A stretch of 64,000 nt of DNA. Origin: Liolophura sinensis. Its lineage: Eukaryota; Mollusca; Polyplacophora; Chitonida; Chitonidae. Every line of letters begins with the position of its first letter. Positions within the stretch are counted from its first letter, which is position 1. Shown one piece after another: positions 59,701 through 64,000 of the stretch. The translations under genes and the position numbers were made by a program. The stretch is from the NCBI RefSeq assembly GCF_032854445.1, contig NC_088300.1:32283608-32347607 (forward strand), written 5' to 3'. The notes below the pieces were generated by a model. The model saw only the letters and a list, made by a program, of their open reading frames with translations. It was not told the origin of the DNA and ran no database searches.

Positions 59701-60399
59701 CTTTAATTAACTCCACAGTGGTAGTAGCTATATCCTGGGTGAATGCGTGCTTAAGCTAGCTCTAAAAACTACGACTTTATGGTTTTGACATGATAAAGTG
59801 CTGCTGGTTTAAAATAGATTTAAAGGTTCATTCTGTTTTGCAAAGTGCTTTCTGAAAGAATGCACCACATGGATTTTTCTTTTCAATGATTAAACGATGC
59901 GGCATGTAAATATAAGAATTTGTTGAAAACAGACTTCAACATTTACCAATTTAATTGACGCATCTAATTCTGTCCGTACTCAGAATCATCTCAGTTATCA
60001 ATTACAGGTAGGTGTTCCCATGTGTCATCACTAGTAAATCCACACAAGCATGAAACTGGTGAAAATTGGACAAATTCTTACTCCAAATGCCATGTTTGTT
60101 TGCAAAGTGCATACAAGGGAGATAACCAAGTTTCTCTGGCTTTACATGACTGACACCAATACCAATAAGAATACTTTGTACAGAAAGCTTTATAGTGATA
60201 AATGCTGATTATGGGTAAGCTGCAGGTGGCTATTTCAACTCCTCTTTTTATACGCGTCTGGAGGAGTATGATAGCCACAGCAGAAGGTTCAAAAGATATG
60301 CCAACTGTACCTCTCAGCTCACCCGCACACACAACATCCGACATACATTCCACTTGGTGACCACAAATTCACCTCAGTCATCGCTAAAGCATCAGCCAT
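41726..60399 (-). CDS. PUS10: PUS10, tRNA pseudouridine synthase (18 exons, 610 aa)
   Basis: Exons in transcript order: 60373-60399, 59085-59219, 57552-57719, 55100-55186, 54632-54666, 53638-53737, 52258-52319, 52046-52094, 51412-51485, 50420-50505, 49690-49815, 48178-48234, 46814-46946, 46204-46321, 45183-45226, 44653-44751, 42474-42573, 41726-42058; every phase closes. The N-terminal zinc-binding pairs are C33-x2-C36 (CCPRC) and C92-x2-C95 (CVIC, then LGVLQEFC). A THUMP-containing region follows. The catalytic domain has AGRYNKYSRSLSQTPW (~275-290), the active-site motif SGREDVDVRMLG (D327 the likely catalytic Asp), GRPFVIELINPH, EKTKSYLAL, TQAGTYIKEFVH and LDVESVDIDWP (to ~507). This family makes pseudouridine 54/55 in the T-loop of tRNAs; animal PUS10 also has a nuclear role linked to microRNA processing. 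The last ~100 residues are an added tail with ENSGNM repeats, absent from the human protein. Exon 5 lies in a 121-bp fourfold duplication. Confidence 0.96.
41858..41965 (-). repeat. in-frame 18-bp repeats coding the PUS10 C-terminal tail
   Basis: On the plus strand 'ttcccagaattttccatg' repeats about every 18 bp, coding on the minus strand ENSGNMENSGNMEKSEN-type hexapeptides. The translated tail is Asn/Glu/Ser/Met-rich and without Cys or large aromatics, suggesting disorder. Confidence 0.9.
43690..44375. repeat. 33-bp tandem array with 99-bp higher-order periodicity
   Basis: About 20 copies of 'gatcacatcacaaaggtttc' + 'atctgtgataaca'. Variants with 'gacacca' in place of 'gataaca' recur every third unit over much of the array, giving a 99-bp higher-order unit. 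The 33-bp period keeps two plus-strand frames open, giving false open frames of 179 and 219 codons. Degenerate pieces continue to about 44530. It lies in the last-but-one PUS10 intron, just downstream of exon 16. Confidence 0.95.
44777..45005 (-). mobile_element. SINE family A, reverse orientation
   Basis: Reverse complement of family A: 'gattggtgttttacaccaca', 'ctcaagaatatttcacttac', 'cggccggagaggaagacagc', 'cattggtgggaggctcctgg'. It starts about 25 bp upstream (transcript sense) of the PUS10 exon 16 acceptor. Confidence 0.9.
45520..45765 (-). mobile_element. SINE family A, reverse orientation
   Basis: (tttat)n tail, 'ctcaagaatatttcacttat', 'cagcattatggtgggaggaa', 'gaggaagccagcatgagctg'. 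In a PUS10 intron. Confidence 0.9.
45834..45903. repeat. 35-bp direct duplication
   Basis: 'ttttttgacatatctttctt' + 'catgttcctttaa' occurs twice back to back with no visible change. Confidence 0.9.
46653..46755. repeat. imperfect inverted repeat (~31-bp arms)
   Basis: The left arm 46653-46684 ('ggaacagctgattcttga' at its inner end) is the near reverse complement of the right arm 46725-46755 ('tcaagaatcaactgttcc' at its inner end), with a ~40-bp loop. A related 'gattcttgaaaaagaaca' piece lies at about 46601-46620. Possibly a small foldback element. Confidence 0.65.
47055..47245. mobile_element. MITE C copy
   Basis: 'attcctcaatcttttcacaa' at the left, 'aacacagaataatgccttca' inside and 'acatgcaaaaaaggttgaaa' at the right, collinear with 29345-29575. 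In a PUS10 intron. Confidence 0.65.
48769..49355. mobile_element. non-autonomous DNA transposon (MITE-like, ~587 bp)
   Basis: The left end 'ctggggccattttgcacaaa' and right end 'tttgtgcaagcggtcccag' are imperfect terminal inverted repeats, and 'actgtaact' also recurs inverted near each end. The interior has repeated 'tacaatc' motifs and no transposase. In a PUS10 intron. Confidence 0.6.
50130..50250 (-). mobile_element. very old SINE family A fragment
   Basis: 'ttttttcatgccattctcaa', 'gactttttcacatattagac' and 'tctactggtggaggaaac' follow the reverse complement of the SINE 3' half at low identity. Confidence 0.35.
50518..50816 (-). mobile_element. full-length SINE family A with 12-bp target-site duplication
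   Basis: The direct repeat 'tcaaaaacaaag' lies at 50518-50529 and 50805-50816. Between them is a complete reverse-orientation SINE: (tttg)n tail, 'gattggtgttttacgccgct', 'cggccggagaggaagccagc', and the head 'ctaaccaactgagccacaga'. It lies immediately upstream (transcript sense) of PUS10 exon 10, whose acceptor is at 50506-50507, so the SINE tail is about 12 bp from the acceptor. Confidence 0.93.
51717..51773 (-). mobile_element. LINE 3'-end fragment (same family as 21563-22354)
   Basis: 'ggattatggctcaactccac' and 'atttcagtcatatcatggcg' match the LINE tail at 21575-21620. Only about 57 bp remains. Confidence 0.7.
53197..53523 (-). mobile_element. SINE with family A-like tail but a different tRNA-like head
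   Basis: In reverse complement the head reads 'gggcttatggtctagtggtt', an A-box-like start different from family A. The other end (53223-53275 on the plus strand: 'aggaatatttcacttaaatg', 'gtggtcagcattatgggtgg') is the usual family A 3' module. This is a chimeric or sister SINE family. In PUS10 intron 6. Confidence 0.55.
54340..54820. repeat. 121-bp tandem duplication, four copies, containing PUS10 exon 5
   Basis: 'cagcctttattctgacagag' begins at 54342, 54463, 54584 and 54705, exactly 121 bp apart; copies are nearly identical. Each contains the 35-nt exon sequence coding HSLWLHLEDTF. In transcript sense only the copy at 54632-54666 has both an acceptor AG (from 'gcttc' on the plus strand) and a GT donor ('cttac'). 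The two lowest-coordinate copies have 'gtttc' (no AG). The highest-coordinate copy has 'cttatc' (no GT). Confidence 0.95.
55290..55895. repeat. tandem array of ~34-bp units with 128-bp higher-order repeat
   Basis: Units of the type 'ttgactttaaatccactaca' + 'aggtatagattta'. The junction 'tatagattgactttaaatct' recurs at about 55479, 55607 and 55735, i.e. every 128 bp. In PUS10 intron 3, just upstream (transcript sense) of exon 4. Open frames through it are artefacts. Confidence 0.93.
58032..58155. repeat. ~19-bp tandem repeat, ~6 copies
   Basis: 'caaactcatgtaagaataa' and 'caaactcatgtaagaatact' alternate about six times in PUS10 intron 2. Confidence 0.9.
58562..58715 (+). mobile_element. SINE family A, 5'-truncated
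   Basis: 'acgtgggaaggtctttcagc', 'aacctgcggatggtggtggg', 'gataatgctcgccactgtta' and an (aaat)n tail. Confidence 0.85.
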
Positions 60400-61233
60400 T
60401 TTGCCTTTACCACAGCTAAGTGTCTTGAAAAAGTTATTATGCGTGTTAAAACTCAAAAGACAAGGCTAATGGCCGCCTTGTTCTGAAATGGTTTGTCGTG
60501 TTGAGAATACGGGTCTCGTGGGTCCTTACCAAATGGAACATACCTGGGATGCTGTGTGTTTGGGCGAGCTGAGAGGTAAGAGCCAAGTTGACACCGGTTT
60601 TGGACTGCAGCCATCGTTTAGAAAGGACTTATCGGATATGGTGTGAACCAGTGTATGGTTTACCACTGGCTCCTGCTGTGGCTATGATACTCTACCAGCC
60701 CAGTATAAAGAGAGGAGTTGAAACAGCCACATGGGGATAGGTAAGCTTATAGAAAATGACAAGTATATCATGTCTCGATAGGCTAACGGAATCACACCTC
60801 TACAGAGCTCTGCTGGCGACGTTGTTGTAATTTTCATATTGCTACACGTTCTCACAGCAGCGTCATGTAGTAACGAACGTTGCTCCCTTATCTACGAACA
60901 ATCCACAACTGATTACATTTTAACGCGTTCCATTCCACTGAGAAACCCACTTCGCAGCATACAGTACCTGGTTGAAGGCATCCATCTTTAAGTTGCACAA
61001 GTGTTTCTGTGATGAGAACGTCGTTTCACTCAGTAGAAACTGAAAGCACGTGTGAGAATCATAAAAGAGCTCTTAAAGGGAGATAGTCACCGATCTTGAT
61101 AGTTAATCTAAAATTGTGACTGAGGTTTTTTTATTGTTTTATGAATAAGATGACGATGCTACGTTCAGCTTTTCCTGAAGTCATGTTTTAGTTGGCCTAC
61201 TACTGTTATTAGATAAATACTGTAACTTTCGGA
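60400..61233. promoter_or_regulatory. shared upstream region of PUS10 and the docking-domain gene
   Basis: 834 bp separate the two divergent initiation codons. No other exon is seen. A possible bidirectional promoter; no core element was identified with confidence. Confidence 0.5.
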
Positions 61234-62726
61234 ATGTCATCTCAGTACAACGACAGACTGTTTGGCTCTCCTGTCTCAAAATTCGCCCATATGGGGAGAA
61301 CTGCCATGATTTCATTGGCTGTCGCTATAGACCTTGGAAACCACAGTTTGAAAATGGAGGACGACGAGGCCATGAGCGCCGCTAAGGCACCTGAGCCAGT
61401 TGCAAAAGTTCCTGCGGAAAACGCAACCCTTCAGCCTGACGGTAGGAAATACCCTACAGACGCAACTGTGACACCGGTGCTTCTTACGCAGCGAGAAGAT
61501 ACTGCATTAAAATCCAAGGACTTCGCCAGAGAAGAAACAGCTGAAGTGATTCGCGACTCCGCTGTCATTGTTAAAGAACAGGAACTAGCAGAGCAGGTTA
61601 ACGCTCTCGCTGATAACGTTGTGAAAAATACAATTGACACCGTGACAAGTCAGTATCAGCAAGATATTTTAAACAGTATATTGTCAGCGAGGGCGAAGAT
61701 GGCTGGTGATGGAACAAGAGACGATCTTGAACGAGCCAAATCATGTTCAGAACTGGGTGATGATGATGTGTTTGAAGATCTGTATGTGGAACCGGTTCCT
61801 GATCCGTACAACAAAGCCATTTCATATTTAGAGAAACACAATATTTTACAGCTATTTCAAGTGAGTACATTATAGTAATATTTTAATGCCGTTATAAGTT
61901 TAGGCGTTCATCTCAGGAGCTCTTGTCTGCTTGTAAAACCAGTTTGGTCTCTTACAACACAAGTGACAACATGTGGATTTACGAGTAGATGAGAGTTTCA
62001 ATGAATACATGTAACAGCAGATGTTTAAAAGATTGCTACAAGATGTAATTATATCAAAAAATCCTGGTCTTTTCATTTGATTGGTTCTTTTATCTAGACC
62101 TATCATAAAAACTACCATTATCACTAAAAGTTTATAATCCTACTAAAACTTTGAATTAAAACTTTGAAGCCTATGTTCAGTGTTTATAAGTGATTAACTG
62201 TAATGCTGTAGCTTTATGTGGAATCCGTATTCATGGACATTTGCGTATAGTATGAGATTTTTTTGTCCATTTCTTAGATTTGACAAAATTTTGTTTCAGC
62301 AAGCTTCAGAGTGTGGATACGTATTTTTATGGGTGATTTTTGTCTCAAACGCCATGACAAATTGCCACAGCAACTGCATCAGGTTTTTAAATGGAGCATG
62401 TTCTAAAACTGGTTTGGGGCCACCCTTAGCTGAGCAAAATTTTTCCAAACCTAACATTAGAGCAATCTCAGACTGGAGATTTCTAGACTTACCGAAGGAT
62501 GAACAGCTTGACTTCTTTGCCCCCAAAATGTTGAAGCCTGTATGTCTTAATATACATTTAATTATTTATTGTATTTGAACAGGGTCTGACTGCAAATGTT
62601 ATCTATTCTCGCCCGGCTGATCCTTTGGAGGCTATGATGGAGCAGCTGCAAATAATGAAGAAAAACCAAATTTCTTCACCTTCTATGACTCCATCTGAGC
62701 AAGCTATTGGGAAAATGGATAGTTAG
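61234..62726 (+). CDS. RIIa-type dimerisation/docking domain protein, TEX55-like (2 exons, 256 aa)
   Basis: Exons 61234-61860 (donor gtgagt) and 62583-62726 (acceptor after 'tttgaacag'); both junctions are phase 0 and the stop is TAG at 62724-62726. Residues 1-190 are polar and probably disordered, Ala/Glu/Asp/Lys-rich, with a short coiled-coil-like stretch (EQELAEQVNALADNVVKN). Residues ~191-235 read PYNKAISYLEKHNILQLFQ, then GLTANVIYSRPADPLEAMM, then EQLQIMKK. This is the helix-turn-helix pattern of RIIa/DPY30-type docking domains ('YLEKHNI..LF..L......RP.DPL.FM...L'), closest in my judgement to TEX55 and related ciliary/testis proteins that bind A-kinase anchoring helices. The family is inferred from pattern; an EFCAB10-like or other docking protein is possible. 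It sits head to head with PUS10. Confidence 0.7.
62290..62545. other. coding-like segment of unknown origin inside the intron of the docking-domain gene
   Basis: Both strands are open over about 230 bp. The minus-strand reading (62526-62296) contains VLEHAPFKNLMQLLWQFVMA and looks more protein-like than random sequence. The plus-strand reading begins after an acceptor-like 'ttttgtttcag' (62292-62300 region). It could be a transposon scrap or an alternative exon. Not assigned. Confidence 0.25.
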
Positions 62727-63334
62727 ATTTACTGGTTGATTATATATTATAGCATGGGAGAGGAATTTAATTTTACGTATAATATACTTTCAATACTATA
62801 TGTTAAAATGTTGATAACCTAACTGAGAGACTGATTTGTATCTATTCAATGAAAGGCATATTAATGTATATATTATGTACATTCGGCCATGCCATCAGGA
62901 ATGTATATTTCAATACTTTACCAAAGTAAAATTCAAAAAAGAAAAAAAGCAAAACCAATTCTTCCAAGTTTGATTTTTATTTAGGTAAACACTGAATATG
63001 CAAGCTTTTTGTGTGCCTTTTGGTTAGAAATGGTTGTCTTTCCTATGGACATGGGGAAGTGTAACCCTGTTTTCTATGCTGTGATGTATATATATTGATA
63101 GTTTAAATTATTTCTTTCTGAATTTGTTCAACAGACCACCTGATAGATTATTACTTTTCTAGTCCCAGTAATCTGTGATCAGTGTGTTTTTTGTTTTTGT
63201 TTTTTGTTTTTGTTTTTTTTTGCACTATAAAAATAATGAGCAGTGTTATCAAAAATATTTATGTCCAGTTTATATAATTACATAACTTAGTATGTAATAT
63301 TAATATTAATAATAACAGTGTAATAGTATAATTC
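62727..63334 (+). other. 3' region of the docking-domain gene
   Basis: AT-rich and non-coding, with a (tttttg)n-like run at about 63188-63222. No clear AATAAA was seen close to the stop. Confidence 0.35.
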
Positions 63335-63462
63335 AGGGGCCTGTTTCCCAAAGGTCATATAGCGCTACCTGCATGTAGAGACCATGGCGGCATAAATTAG
63401 TATTTGATGTCATGAAAGTGACATGCACGCAGTGCTACATTTGCTTTGTGAAACGTCTTACT
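63335..63462. mobile_element. small foldback/MITE-like element
   Basis: The left end 'caggggcctgtttcccaaag' and right end 'ctttgtgaaacgtcttactg' are imperfect inverted repeats around about 85 bp. It resembles the end style of 48769-49355 ('ggggcc...ttgcacaaag'). Confidence 0.5.
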
Positions 63463-64000
63463 GGTCTTTTGTGTACAGGTAATATTGTATTTAAAAACGA
63501 TGGGTAAAAATTATGCATTTCATTAAAGATCCATATCTGGATATTTTGCCACATTTTATGTTACTCCCAGTCATTTTTTTAAAACATTGGTATGGCAATT
63601 GCAGCCGAAAAATTTCATGTGTAACTGTATGCACCGCAACATTTTGGATAACTGTATTTTTAAAACAGGACTGACATCTATGTATCACGTACTAATCCTG
63701 CAGATATCCAGGGGCTGACTTAAAGGGAGAGGTACATGTATGGCCAAAAATATAAGATTGGGTTAAGCTGCGCTGTATCACGTTATACCACATGGGGTCG
63801 CACGCGATGTGAACATCTGACTGATATAAAGGGTGTATTCAAAATTTTATCACAGACGAGATTTTCACCACCCATTTCTCGTTCTTGTCGCACACCACTG
63901 GGGAGTGAAAATCTCGTTCGCGAACAGTAAACTCGTGTCAGATTTTGGCATTTAAACCTCGTTCTAATTCGGATACTAATTCAACCAAGATTATTTTTCA
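63463..64000. other. non-coding, nothing recognised
   Basis: No exon, SINE or tandem repeat was recognised. Short open frames here have no supporting features. Confidence 0.4.

Noticed and set aside
1-64000. CRISPR array, bacterial operon or phage content
   Set aside because: All regular repeats are contiguous minisatellites without unique spacers, and the genes are intron-rich animal genes.

Overview
The window is nuclear DNA of an invertebrate animal. Genes are split by many GT-AG introns, there are no operons, and the DNA between exons is AT-rich and full of tRNA-derived SINEs, small inverted-repeat elements and minisatellites. The commonest SINE (tRNA-like head, tail with the core 'gtgaaatattcttgagtacg') and the LINE remnant fit a lophotrochozoan, probably a mollusc. 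That placement is an inference from repeat style; the species cannot be named.

Four protein-coding genes could be assembled exon by exon, and every splice phase closes. (1) 4466-20159 (+): a strongly diverged Rel/NF-kB family gene, 12 exons, about 706 aa. (2) 24371-36221 (+): a canonical Rel (class II NF-kB, c-Rel/p65/Dorsal type), 12 exons, 658 aa. (3) 41726-60399 (-): PUS10, a tRNA pseudouridine synthase, 18 exons, 610 aa. (4) 61234-62726 (+): a small two-exon gene whose C-terminus looks like the RIIa-type dimerisation/docking fold of TEX55-like ciliary/testis proteins.

Layout: 1-4465 holds a ~53-bp minisatellite and no recognised gene. Gene 1 carries two further minisatellites and many SINEs in its introns. 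20160-24370 holds the gene 1 3' region, a truncated LINE and the Rel promoter, with a perfect kB consensus 185 bp before the Rel ATG. 36222-41725 is the shared 3' space between the convergent Rel and PUS10 genes. PUS10 introns carry a 33-bp/99-bp array, a 128-bp higher-order array and a fourfold 121-bp duplication that contains one of its exons. PUS10 and gene 4 are head to head, with 834 bp between their start codons.

The main discoveries are: (a) the two Rel-family genes are an ancient tandem pair with matching intron phases across the Rel homology domain, and the upstream copy has lost most of the DNA-recognition loop; (b) the convergent REL-PUS10 arrangement is the same as in human, suggesting deep microsynteny; (c) a 35-nt PUS10 exon lies in a fourfold tandem duplication in which only one copy keeps both splice sites; (d) PUS10 has an unusual repeat-bearing C-terminal tail.
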